This document shows, piece by piece, positions 42,170-50,888 of a stretch of DNA of 64,000 nucleotides. A program made the position numbers and the translations under genes. Every line of letters begins with the position of its first letter. Position 1 is the stretch's first letter. The DNA comes from Flavobacterium sp. 9R (GTDB lineage Bacteria > Bacteroidota > Bacteroidia > Flavobacteriales > Flavobacteriaceae). The notes beneath the pieces are model-generated. The model made no database searches and was not told the origin of the DNA. It saw only the letters and a program-made list of their open reading frames with translations. The stretch is taken from assembly GCF_902506345.1 (NCBI RefSeq), contig NZ_LR733413.1:3049198-3113197 (forward strand), in the 5' to 3' direction.

Positions 42170-42202
42170 AAATCCCGTTTTGAAAGTTCAAAACGGGATT
42201 TC
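42170..42202. terminator. Bidirectional terminator between the glycosyltransferase gene and pdhC
   Basis: A perfect stem of about 14 bp (AAATCCCGTTTTGA with its complement) with a 4-base loop, an A-run before and T-rich sequence after. Confidence 0.85.
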
Positions 42203-42222
42203 TATAGTAAAGAAAACTTTTG

Positions 42223-43860
42223 TTATGCTAACATAGTTACTGGGTTTTCAATGTATTGTTTTAATGTTTGTAAAAACTGAGCGCCTGTCGCTCCATCAAT
42301 AGTTCTATGGTCACATGCTAACGATAACATCATAGTGTTACCAACTACAATTTGTCCATTTTTCACTACAGGTTTTTCAACGATTGCTCCAACTGAAAGA
42401 ATAGCTGAATTTGGTTGATTGATGATAGAGTTGAATTCAGTAATTCCAAACATACCTAAGTTAGAAATGGTAAAAGTACTTCCTTCCATTTCAGTTGGTA
42501 ATAATTTTTTGTTTTTTGCTCTTCCTGCTAAATCTCTTACACTAGCACCAATTTGTGATAAACTCATACCGTCAGTAAAAGATAATACAGGAACAACTAA
42601 ACCATCTTCAACAGCTACTGCTACACCAATATTTACGTGATAGTTGATAGTGATAGCATCCTCTTTCCACTGTGAATTGATTTTTGGATGTTTTTTTAAT
42701 GCCAAAGCACTTGCTTTAATAACCATATCGTTAAAAGAAACTTTGGTATCTGGCACAGTATTGATTACGGCTCTTGATTTCATAGCTTCGTCCATACTCA
42801 CTTCAATTACCAAATTGTAATGAGGTGCTGTGAACAAAGATTCTGATAAACGTTTTGCAATAATCTTACGCATTTGCGAATTCTTAATTTCTTCTGTTGC
42901 TACTTGACCAGCAGGAATATAAGGTTTTGGAGCTGCTACAGCTTCTGTTTTAGCAGCTGGTGCTTGTTGTGAAGCTGTTTGAGGAGCAGTATTCGCTTGT
43001 GGTGTAAAGTTTTCGATATCGCTTTTTGTGATACGTCCATTTTCACCGCTTCCTTTTACTTGTGATAATTGGATTCCTTTTTCTGAAGCTAATTTTTTAG
43101 CTAAAGGGGAAGCCAAAATTCTTTGTCCGTCAGCACTTGGCTCTTGAACAGTTTCAATATTTTTTTCTGTAGTTGCGGGTGCAGCTGCTGTTTCTGTTGC
43201 TACAGGTGCAGCAGTAGTTCCGCCAGCAGTAAAGCCAGCTGCTACTCCAGTAATATCAGTTCCTGCAGGTCCAATAATAGCCAAAAGACTATCAACAGGT
43301 GCAGTATTTCCTTCTTGAATTCCTATGTAAAGTAAAGTTCCAGAATTGAAAGACTCAAACTCCATTGTAGCTTTGTCCGTTTCGATTTCAGCTAGGATGT
43401 CTCCTTCAGCAATGGTGTCTCCTACTTTTTTTAACCAAGTTGCAACGGTACCTTCGGTCATAGTGTCGCTTAAACGAGGCATAGTTACTACGATTACTCC
43501 TTTTGGAAGTTCTGTAGCGCTAGTAGTTGATGCTGGAGTGGTAGTTGCTTCTTTTGGAGCCTCTGTCACAGCTGGTGCTGGAGCAGTATCTCCGCCAGCA
43601 ATTAAGGCAGTTACATCTTCACCTTCTGCTCCAATAATAGCAAGTAGCGAGTCTACGGGTGCAGTTTCTCCTTCTGGTATTCCAATATATAATAGTGTTC
43701 CTTCATTGAAGGATTCGAATTCCATTGTAGCTTTGTCTGTTTCGATTTCAGCTAGAATATCTCCTTCATTTATTTTGTCACCTACTTTTTTAAGCCAAGT
43801 TGCTACCGTTCCTTCCGTCATAGTGTCGCTCAAACGGGGCATTGTAATAATTGTTGCCAT
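42223..43860 (-). CDS. pdhC: Pyruvate dehydrogenase E2, dihydrolipoyl acetyltransferase
   Basis: The E2 core enzyme moves the acetyl group from lipoyl-lysine to CoA. The 545-residue protein has two nearly identical lipoyl domains (about 1-78 and 122-200), each with ETDKATMEFESF and the lipoylated lysine at 43 and 163. They are joined by Ala/Pro/Thr-rich linkers. A peripheral-subunit-binding domain (about 247-285, ASPLAKKLASEKGIQLSQVKGSGENGRITKSDIE) follows, then the catalytic domain ending in the active-site motif DHRTIDGATGAQF. It starts 6 bases after pdhA, so the two are co-transcribed. Confidence 0.96.
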   Translation of the reverse strand: MATIITMPRLSDTMTEGTVATWLKKVGDKINEGDILAEIETDKATMEFESFNEGTLLYIGIPEGETAPVDSLLAIIGAEGEDVTALIAGGDTAPAPAVTEAPKEATTTPASTTSATELPKGVIVVTMPRLSDTMTEGTVATWLKKVGDTIAEGDILAEIETDKATMEFESFNSGTLLYIGIQEGNTAPVDSLLAIIGPAGTDITGVAAGFTAGGTTAAPVATETAAAPATTEKNIETVQEPSADGQRILASPLAKKLASEKGIQLSQVKGSGENGRITKSDIENFTPQANTAPQTASQQAPAAKTEAVAAPKPYIPAGQVATEEIKNSQMRKIIAKRLSESLFTAPHYNLVIEVSMDEAMKSRAVINTVPDTKVSFNDMVIKASALALKKHPKINSQWKEDAITINYHVNIGVAVAVEDGLVVPVLSFTDGMSLSQIGASVRDLAGRAKNKKLLPTEMEGSTFTISNLGMFGITEFNSIINQPNSAILSVGAIVEKPVVKNGQIVVGNTMMLSLACDHRTIDGATGAQFLQTLKQYIENPVTMLA

Positions 43861-43866
43861 AATGGA

Positions 43867-44865
43867 TTATAATTTGTGAGGGATGAATGGATAGTTTTCT
43901 TCTTCGTATACCATATCGTATAACTGTTGTAGTTCTGGGTATGGAGATTCTTCTGAGAATTTTACACACTCTTCTACTAAATCTTTTACACGTTGGTCAA
44001 TTACTTCGATTTCTTCCTCTGTTGCGTATTTTTGATCCATAATTACATCTAAAACTTGAGTAATTGGATCTATTTTTTTGTATTCTTCGATTTCTTCTTT
44101 AGAACGATACAATTGAGCATCAGACATTGAATGTCCTCTGTAACGGTATGTTTTCATTTCTAAGAATGTTGGTCCGTCACCACGTCTTGCTCTTTCGATA
44201 GCTTCTGTCATTGCTTCGGCTACTTTCACCGGGTTCATTCCGTCAACAGGTCCGCAAGGCATTTCGTAACCTAATCCTAGTTTCCAAATGTCAGAGTGAT
44301 TGGCAGTTCTTTCTACTGAAGTACCCATTGCATATCCATTATTTTCTACAATGAAAACTACAGGTAATTTCCATAGCATTGCCATATTGAACGCTTCGTG
44401 GAGTGAACCTTGGCGAGCAGCTCCGTCTCCAAAGTAAGTAAGAGTAACTCCTCCTGTATTGTTGTATTTGTCTCCAAAAGCTAAACCAGCTCCTAATGGG
44501 ATTTGTCCTCCTACAATTCCATGTCCTCCGTAGAAACGGTGTTCTTTTGAGAAAATGTGCATAGAGCCTCCCATACCTTTTGAAGTACCTGTAGCCTTAC
44601 CTAGAAGTTCAGCCATTACTCTTCTTGGGTCCACACCCATTCCGATTGGTTGTACGTGGTTTCTATAGGCGGTAATCATTTTGTCTTTTGTCAAATCCAT
44701 AGCGTGGAGTGCTCCTGCTAAAACGGCTTCTTGACCATTGTACAAATGAAGAAAACCTCTTATTTTTTGTTGTATGTATAGAGCAGCTAGTTTGTCTTCA
44801 AACTTTCTCCAAAGAAGCATGTCTTCATACCACTTTAAATATACTTCTTTCGTAACTTCTTTCAT
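43867..44865 (-). CDS. pdhA: Pyruvate dehydrogenase E1 alpha subunit
   Basis: The E1 component decarboxylates pyruvate with thiamine diphosphate. The 332-residue alpha subunit shows the thiamine-diphosphate motif GDGAARQGSLHEAFNMAMLWKLPVVFIVENNGYAMGTS (GDG...NN) at about 148-185, GGSMHIFSKEHRFYGGHGIVGGQIPLGAG, and the phosphorylation-loop-like YRYRGHSMSDAQLYR. The beta subunit (pdhB) is not next to it or anywhere in the window, so E1 must be completed from another locus. A TATTTTTG element on the minus strand at 44979-44986 is a possible -7. Confidence 0.95.
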   Translation of the reverse strand: MKEVTKEVYLKWYEDMLLWRKFEDKLAALYIQQKIRGFLHLYNGQEAVLAGALHAMDLTKDKMITAYRNHVQPIGMGVDPRRVMAELLGKATGTSKGMGGSMHIFSKEHRFYGGHGIVGGQIPLGAGLAFGDKYNNTGGVTLTYFGDGAARQGSLHEAFNMAMLWKLPVVFIVENNGYAMGTSVERTANHSDIWKLGLGYEMPCGPVDGMNPVKVAEAMTEAIERARRGDGPTFLEMKTYRYRGHSMSDAQLYRSKEEIEEYKKIDPITQVLDVIMDQKYATEEEIEVIDQRVKDLVEECVKFSEESPYPELQQLYDMVYEEENYPFIPHKL

Positions 44866-45034
44866 CTGAAATAATTCTTTTGTAAGTGTTAATACTATTC
44901 GAAATGGTGTAAAATTTATTATAACGAAGTGCGGTTTTTGAAAACCGAACCTCTAATCCAACACAAATTTGCGAAATGCAAAAATAAGACATTCCGAGTA
45001 AGCAATAAAATTTAACAACCAGTTTTTATTCTGA

Positions 45035-45517
45035 TTAGAGGAATTTTTTGTTAAACATAAAAGGGAGCAGGTTTTTAAGTGAATTAGACTGGTAGATTAC
45101 ACCTGTTTCTCCCATAAAATAAATTTCGATAGGTTGGTCTTGTTTGATTTCATATTCGGCTATGGATTGTCTACAAGCGCCACATGGAGGGATAGGTTCA
45201 GTAGTAGGGTTGGTGTCAGAAGCTGCCGTAATAGCCATTTTATTTATTCTTACTCCAGGATAATTAGCTCCAGCATAAAAAATAGCGACACGTTCTGCAC
45301 AAAGACCAGATGGATAGGCTGCATTTTCTTGATTAGAACCACAAACTACTTTGTTGTTCTCCAAAAGTAAAGCCGCTCCCACTCTAAAATTCGAATAGGG
45401 AGCATAAGCGTTTTTGCGGATAGTAATCGCTTCGTGCATTAATTCCTGAATCTCAGCTGGCAGTTCTGTTATGCTCTCAAACTGTTTGAATGAGGTAGTA
45501 ATGTTAATTTCTTTCAT
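45035..45517 (-). CDS. cdd: Cytidine deaminase
   Basis: Cdd deaminates cytidine and deoxycytidine to uridine and deoxyuridine for pyrimidine salvage. The 160-residue protein carries the zinc site of the small tetrameric type: SGLCAERVAIF (Cys ligand and the catalytic Glu) and PIPPCGACRQSIAEYE (two Cys ligands). The N-terminal APYSNFRVGAALL is the conserved substrate loop. It is preceded on its strand by the porU-porV terminator, so it should have its own promoter. Confidence 0.95.
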   Translation of the reverse strand: MKEINITTSFKQFESITELPAEIQELMHEAITIRKNAYAPYSNFRVGAALLLENNKVVCGSNQENAAYPSGLCAERVAIFYAGANYPGVRINKMAITAASDTNPTTEPIPPCGACRQSIAEYEIKQDQPIEIYFMGETGVIYQSNSLKNLLPFMFNKKFL

Positions 45518-45591
45518 GTTTCTAAATTTATTGTGTAGCTACTATTTACTTTTAAATTAGTTTTTAGTACAATCTCGTTTTCATTATCGAG

Positions 45592-45640
45592 GAAAAAAAA
45601 TCCAAATTTCAAGGCTTTTGCTTTTGAAATTTGGATTTAT
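45592..45640 (-). terminator. Terminator of the porU-porV operon
   Basis: The 15-bp arms 45598-45612 and 45624-45638 (AAATCCAAATTTCAA and complement) are separated by an 11-base loop. On the minus strand the stem is followed by an eight-T run. Confidence 0.85.
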
Positions 45641-45659
45641 TATCAACTAAATGCGTTTT

Positions 45660-46826
45660 CTAATAATTTTCGTATTTGTCGCCAAAATTAAAGGTTAAAG
45701 AAAAGCGTAAGGTATTTTCTAAAGGATTTTTAACTTTTGATGCGGAAAATAAATAGGATACATCTACTTTGACTACGTTATATTTGAAACCAGCTCCAAG
45801 AGAGAAAAACTTTCTTGCGCCTTTTTCGTCACTTTCGTGAAAATATCCAGAACGCAATGAGAATGAATCTTGGTATTCGTATTCGGCTCCCAATGCGTAG
45901 GTAACTTCTTTTAGTTCTTCACTGAAGCCTCCTGGTGCATCACCAAAAGATTTAAAAATACCAGAAGCCCATCCTATTTTGCGATAGTCTTCTCTTTTTT
46001 GAATAGTTTCATCGGTGGTATCTGTACTTTCGAATTGAGGTGTTGGAACTAATAATTTATTGAATTCTAGATTCACACCAATTTTGTTGTATTCATCTAA
46101 AATAAAATCAAAACCTCCTCCGATTTTTAAGTTAGACGGCAAAAAATTTGTGCTTTCTTCAGATTCCGTTAAATCATAATTAATTTTTGGTCCTAAATTC
46201 TGAAAATTAAAACCACCTCTCCATCTTCCGTTAAAGTCCGAATAGGCTATTTCCTCAGATTGATAGTACCCGGCAATGTCTACAGCAAAAGAATTTGCAG
46301 CCGAAAGACTTTGACCATTAGTGGTTATCCCAAGGTTTGAACTTATGAATCGCCCAGCAACAGCCATTGAAAAATAATCGCTTAAGTGCAAAGAATAGGA
46401 CAAATCTAGAGCGAATTCTGATGGTTTTACAATATTCGGTATGCTGTTTGCATCGTCTCTAAGCTCTATCTCACCAAGGCTGAAGTATCTTACACTTCCG
46501 GCAAAAGCGCTTCTGTCATTAAAACGATTGTAATAGGTTGCTTGCCCTAATGAAATATCATTAACAATGTCAATAAGATAAGGTGTGTAGCTTACAGAAA
46601 ATCCTTGTTTGTCAGTGGCAAATGCATATTTGGCAGGATTCCATTGTTGTGAATAAGTGTCTGGTGAAGTAGCTACTCCAATGTCTCCCATACCTGCTGC
46701 TCTTGCATCGGCTGCTATTTGTAAAAAAGGGACTCCTGTTGTGATTGCTCTATCTTGTGCTATTGCATTGGTTGTTACAACGCAAATAAAAATCAAAATT
46801 AATTTCTTCATTATTTTTTTAATCAT
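45660..46826 (-). CDS. porV: Type IX secretion outer-membrane protein PorV
   Basis: PorV is a FadL-like outer-membrane beta-barrel that carries T9SS cargo from the translocon to the attachment complex. The 388-residue protein has a signal peptide (KKLILIFICVVTTNAIA before QDRAITTGVP) and the family start TTGVPFLQIAADARAAGMGDIGVATSPDTYSQQWNPAKYAF. It ends in an amphipathic strand LRFSLTFNFGDKYENY typical of a barrel. A second possible ATG at 46811 would give a 383-residue form with a cleaner signal peptide. It lies directly downstream of porU, and the pair is conserved in Bacteroidota. Confidence 0.95.
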   Translation of the reverse strand: MIKKIMKKLILIFICVVTTNAIAQDRAITTGVPFLQIAADARAAGMGDIGVATSPDTYSQQWNPAKYAFATDKQGFSVSYTPYLIDIVNDISLGQATYYNRFNDRSAFAGSVRYFSLGEIELRDDANSIPNIVKPSEFALDLSYSLHLSDYFSMAVAGRFISSNLGITTNGQSLSAANSFAVDIAGYYQSEEIAYSDFNGRWRGGFNFQNLGPKINYDLTESEESTNFLPSNLKIGGGFDFILDEYNKIGVNLEFNKLLVPTPQFESTDTTDETIQKREDYRKIGWASGIFKSFGDAPGGFSEELKEVTYALGAEYEYQDSFSLRSGYFHESDEKGARKFFSLGAGFKYNVVKVDVSYLFSASKVKNPLENTLRFSLTFNFGDKYENY

Positions 46827-46846
46827 TAAACAAATATAGTATTAAA

Positions 46847-49800
46847 TCAAAGTATTACCAATTTTTCTATTTTTTCAGCTTTTTTGTTGTTTAAAGATGA
46901 TTTTACAGTCAATCGATAAACATAGACTCCTTTTCCTAGTCGGTCTCCAAAATCATCTTTTCCGTCCCACTTAATCTCTCTTGATAAAAATCCATCAGTA
47001 GTTATGATTTGGTTTTTTGACCAAACTACTTTTCCGGTAATTGTCATCACTTGTACTTGCACTTCTAGAGGCTCAAATGGTCTGTTGTGTGTGAACCAAA
47101 ACTCGGTATAGTTTACAAATGGATTGGGATAATTCAAAACGTTTGTAAGTGTTATGGATTCATTTCCTACTACCAAAAACTGAATTTCACTAATGACAGG
47201 ATTATTATACACGTCCCATGCTTTAATGGTTATTGTATGAAGTCCTATTGAAAGATTTCGAAAGGGGAATCTAACGGTTCCTGAGGTGAAATCATCCAAT
47301 TTTGTTTCGTAATAATCATTTAAGACAAATGGATTGCTTTCGTCTCCGTCTAAAATAGCAACAATGTCATGACCAATTCCGCTGGCAGTATTAATTCCGT
47401 TTTCGTCTTCTAATTGTGCTATTAATATAGGAGACTGATTGGTCGTTCCGCCAGAAACGAAATTTTCATCGTTCATATATAACTTCACTTTTGGACTAAT
47501 ATTGTCTGCAACAGCATTTTCGTTAATTCCTCCTATTCTGATAGTTGTGTTTTGTCCAGTTTGGTTTTCAAGAGCATTGTCTTTTTTTGAATAAAAACTA
47601 ATTTTTCCATTACCAACTGGAATACGAATGTCTCTTGGGACTACAAAACTAAATTTAAATTGACCATTTTTTACCGTTGCATTTCCTCGAAAGATTGCTT
47701 CGCCTAAAACAGAGAATGGTATGCTGGGACTGTTTCCGTCGTTATTAAGCGTATTTCTAGTGACTAATTTATCAGTGATAATTGTTGCGATTTCTCCATT
47801 ATAATTAGACAATAAATTATTGTTTTCGTCTGTGACTTCACCAGAGAGCTTCATTTTTGCCAATGACTTGAAGTCGTCTATTGGTTGTGAAATAGCAATG
47901 TCATTTACCTTTGTTAGGTTAATTTTAGGTTTTGCTATGGCGAGGTGTAAAGCTGGGTCGCCAATAAAAACTACAACATTTGTTGATGAATTTGGATTTG
48001 TGTTTTTTGAAATTCGGAGTGCTTCTGCCATCGAAACGTAAGTGTTCGAACCAAATGATAGTAAATTTCTAGTCAATAATGGATTGAAATTTTCGGCACT
48101 AAATTGTCCTATAGAGCGTATTGTTGTAATCATTGCGATTGCGCCTCCCTTTGGGTTCCAATAGGTGTATTCTCCTGCTGTTGGACGTAACGGATTGTCG
48201 AATCTAGAAAACTCACAAGTAATCGTTACGAAAAGAGGGTATTTGAATGGATTGTTTAAATTTTGTCCGTCTGATTTTTCCCAAATACGTTCCGCCGCCA
48301 ATCCGTCTTCACCACCGTGTCCTAAATAATTAAAAACCAAAGCACCTTTTTCAAAGGCATTAAATATATCTGTTCGGGCTTTAGGATATCGAAATCCACC
48401 AGCCGATGCTTCTTGTATATAGGAGTCAAGTAAAATTTTGGATACATTTAGAAATGGTTTTTCAGTGGTGATTAAATCTCCTAAACTACTTTGTTTTTCT
48501 TGTAAAGAAGCGTCTGAGGGAACATCTGAATCATCGCCTATGAGTACAAAGTTGTTTCTCCAGTTTCCATAAGATTTTAAGTCGTGATAGTCGATTACTT
48601 TTTGCACCATTTCTTCGGCTTGTTTAGTATCGTTTACTATCATTCTGCCTACAGCGATATCAATTCCGCCAAAACTAGAGGTTATGTTTCCTTCGTTGGT
48701 ATCCATTAATCCAAAAAAATCATCTGACGCAAAAGAAGATTCTCCAGTGGCATTACTTATTAAGGAGTGATAAATAGGAACTAGATTACTGTTGTTATTG
48801 ATTCTGTTTTTGTAATCGTAGGATGCGTCCCCAAAAAGGTTGACGTATTTAATTCTTTTATTTGGGGTAGAGGCATTGTCGTAAATGTATTTGATGCAAT
48901 TTCTAATGGCTCCAATATCTTGTTTTCCTGATGCAAATTCGTGATAAATGGATTCGGTTGAAATCACTTTTACGTTTAGATTAGAGTAATTTCTGTGGAA
49001 AGTAGCCAGTTTTTCGGCTTGATTAATTAAAAAATGGGGTGTAATAATCAAATAATCAATGTCTTGAAATTGTCCTTGATTGTTTTTGAAAATGGTTCCT
49101 TTAATGTTTTGGTTGGCAATTTTTGATTTTTTCGAAACAGTTGGTGTCAAATAATCATTAGTATCTAGTGCGATATATTTTCGGACTTCACCTAAATTGG
49201 CTTTAAAACTAAATTGGTTTTGGTTGTTGTTTTCAATTTTTCGAATAGCATTGAGTTCGGTTATATCCCAAATCTGATTTATAGCTGTGGCGTTGGAAAG
49301 TGTATATTCAACAATTCCGATTGTGGAAAAAGCATTGTCGTATTGAAAATGAAATTGCTTTCCGTAACCTACTAGTTTTCTTTTAGCTACCACTTTTATG
49401 TAGTCTAAGTACCCAATTGCATTTGGGACTCCTCCATTATTATAGGTGTATTTTATTTTGTTTTTTTCGGAGCCTAAAAAAGTTGCGGAGCTTGGAAGGT
49501 TGCCTGTGTAAAAAGAAATTCCTGAATTATTAGCTACGGCAGGAAAATTTATGGTTCCAACAGGGGAGTTATTTGCAGAAACTACGAAGGATGTTGGGGT
49601 AAAGGCTGCGGAAGCGGTCTCGGTGCTAATTTTTACTGGTATTGTTGCATCAATGTTGGGAAAGTCAAAATCGAATTCTTGTTCGTTGTTAATGTCGAAT
49701 TTTTCTCCAAACCATTGCCGTCCTAATTGTCCGATATTGATTTGGTCCAATTCATGAAATTGGGTATCGTCAAAAGTTGATAAACTAAGGGTTGGGTTTC

Positions 49801-50680
49801 CTGAAGGTTGTGTAAAGGTTTGAATTCTTTTTCCGGTACCGCCATCAATAGTTATATAATAATAAGATTCGTCTTCATAGAGGTTATTGAAGGTCTTGCT
49901 TTCTGTATTCCAGGTGTCGGTTCCTTCTCCATAAAAAAGAATATAATCCTCGTTGTTAAAGACTCCGTCATTTTCGCCAATTACTTCAATAGGCGTTTCT
50001 TCAATGTCTAGTGGATATGAATTATTGTTGGTCAGCGGAATCATTTTTCCACCATTACCATAAACTTTGATTCTTCTTGGGTCTATTGCATTGGTAGATA
50101 ATCCTAATTGCTGCAAAAAGCTTCTTGATATTTTGTAAACTCCTGATTTTTTGATTTGGAATTGATACCAATTGCCAGAGGATAATACAGAATTACTTAT
50201 AGTTTGTGTTGTGTTGGTCTTATTTGTGTTCGTTGTTCTATTTGAGTTTTGAACCAATGAATAAGCGATTGAAGTGACTTTTTTTATTCCAAAATTATCT
50301 TTTACTAGTGGTGAAAAAGTTAAAAATACGGTTGTAACATCTCTTGAGATAGTTGTGGTAACTTTTTCGTTTAGGGTTGAAGGAATGTTTCCAATTATTA
50401 AGTCACCTAATTCCTCGTTTGTGATGTTTTCGTATGTAACGTTGTTGATTATAATGTTTTCGTTGAATGAATTCGATTTTATCGGGCTACTATAAATAAT
50501 GGTTTTGTTAATAGGGTCAAATTGAAAAGCATTAGTGTCAAAAGTTGGAATTCGGACCGAATAATCGCCGATATTAGTTTTTTTTGCTGGAAACCAATTA
50601 ATTACAATTGTGCCATTATACTGTGCGAAAATAAAAAAAGGCAGTATCAGTAGTGACAATGTAAAAAATCTGTTTTTCAT
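46847..50680 (-). CDS. porU: Type IX secretion system sortase PorU
   Basis: PorU cleaves the C-terminal signal of T9SS cargo and attaches the cargo to the cell surface. The 1277-residue protein has a signal peptide (SLLILPFFIFA before QYNG), an N-terminal beta-rich region, and a C25 (gingipain-like) peptidase domain at about 530-910. The catalytic pair is visible as FNYLGHGGEDGLAAERIWE (His) and LFVTITCEFSRFDNPLRPTAGEYTYW (Cys). The end (NYPNPFVNYTEFWFTHNRP... KGVYVYRLTVKS...KLVIL) is itself a T9SS sorting-domain-like region. It is divergent from gldJ and upstream of porV. Confidence 0.96.
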   Translation of the reverse strand: MKNRFFTLSLLILPFFIFAQYNGTIVINWFPAKKTNIGDYSVRIPTFDTNAFQFDPINKTIIYSSPIKSNSFNENIIINNVTYENITNEELGDLIIGNIPSTLNEKVTTTISRDVTTVFLTFSPLVKDNFGIKKVTSIAYSLVQNSNRTTNTNKTNTTQTISNSVLSSGNWYQFQIKKSGVYKISRSFLQQLGLSTNAIDPRRIKVYGNGGKMIPLTNNNSYPLDIEETPIEVIGENDGVFNNEDYILFYGEGTDTWNTESKTFNNLYEDESYYYITIDGGTGKRIQTFTQPSGNPTLSLSTFDDTQFHELDQINIGQLGRQWFGEKFDINNEQEFDFDFPNIDATIPVKISTETASAAFTPTSFVVSANNSPVGTINFPAVANNSGISFYTGNLPSSATFLGSEKNKIKYTYNNGGVPNAIGYLDYIKVVAKRKLVGYGKQFHFQYDNAFSTIGIVEYTLSNATAINQIWDITELNAIRKIENNNQNQFSFKANLGEVRKYIALDTNDYLTPTVSKKSKIANQNIKGTIFKNNQGQFQDIDYLIITPHFLINQAEKLATFHRNYSNLNVKVISTESIYHEFASGKQDIGAIRNCIKYIYDNASTPNKRIKYVNLFGDASYDYKNRINNNSNLVPIYHSLISNATGESSFASDDFFGLMDTNEGNITSSFGGIDIAVGRMIVNDTKQAEEMVQKVIDYHDLKSYGNWRNNFVLIGDDSDVPSDASLQEKQSSLGDLITTEKPFLNVSKILLDSYIQEASAGGFRYPKARTDIFNAFEKGALVFNYLGHGGEDGLAAERIWEKSDGQNLNNPFKYPLFVTITCEFSRFDNPLRPTAGEYTYWNPKGGAIAMITTIRSIGQFSAENFNPLLTRNLLSFGSNTYVSMAEALRISKNTNPNSSTNVVVFIGDPALHLAIAKPKINLTKVNDIAISQPIDDFKSLAKMKLSGEVTDENNNLLSNYNGEIATIITDKLVTRNTLNNDGNSPSIPFSVLGEAIFRGNATVKNGQFKFSFVVPRDIRIPVGNGKISFYSKKDNALENQTGQNTTIRIGGINENAVADNISPKVKLYMNDENFVSGGTTNQSPILIAQLEDENGINTASGIGHDIVAILDGDESNPFVLNDYYETKLDDFTSGTVRFPFRNLSIGLHTITIKAWDVYNNPVISEIQFLVVGNESITLTNVLNYPNPFVNYTEFWFTHNRPFEPLEVQVQVMTITGKVVWSKNQIITTDGFLSREIKWDGKDDFGDRLGKGVYVYRLTVKSSLNNKKAEKIEKLVIL

Positions 50681-50831
50681 CTTGATTCTAACGAACTTTA
50701 GTTGCTTATATTTTAAAGGGTAAAAATAATTTAATTACTCTAGGTTTTAATAATAAAAAATATATTTTTGCGTTGGTATTCAGGGATTGTATAAATTTAA
50801 TTGGCCCCGTTAAAATTATTAAATATTGGTG

Positions 50832-50860
50832 TTGTAGGTATAAGGTTAATTGTTATATTG
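50832..50860 (+). promoter_or_regulatory. Probable promoter of gldJ
   Basis: TTG 50832-50834, an exact 19-base spacer, then TATATTG at 50854-50860, one T short of the consensus. It gives a leader of about 20 bases. A second -7 candidate, TATTTTTG, lies at 50763-50770. Confidence 0.5.
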
Positions 50861-50888
50861 CGGCACCAAATTATGACCTATTAATAGT

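Noticed and set aside
43123..43879. Plus-strand Ser/Val-rich frames opposite pdhC
   Set aside because: They are the antisense image of the Ala/Thr-rich linkers and lipoyl domains.
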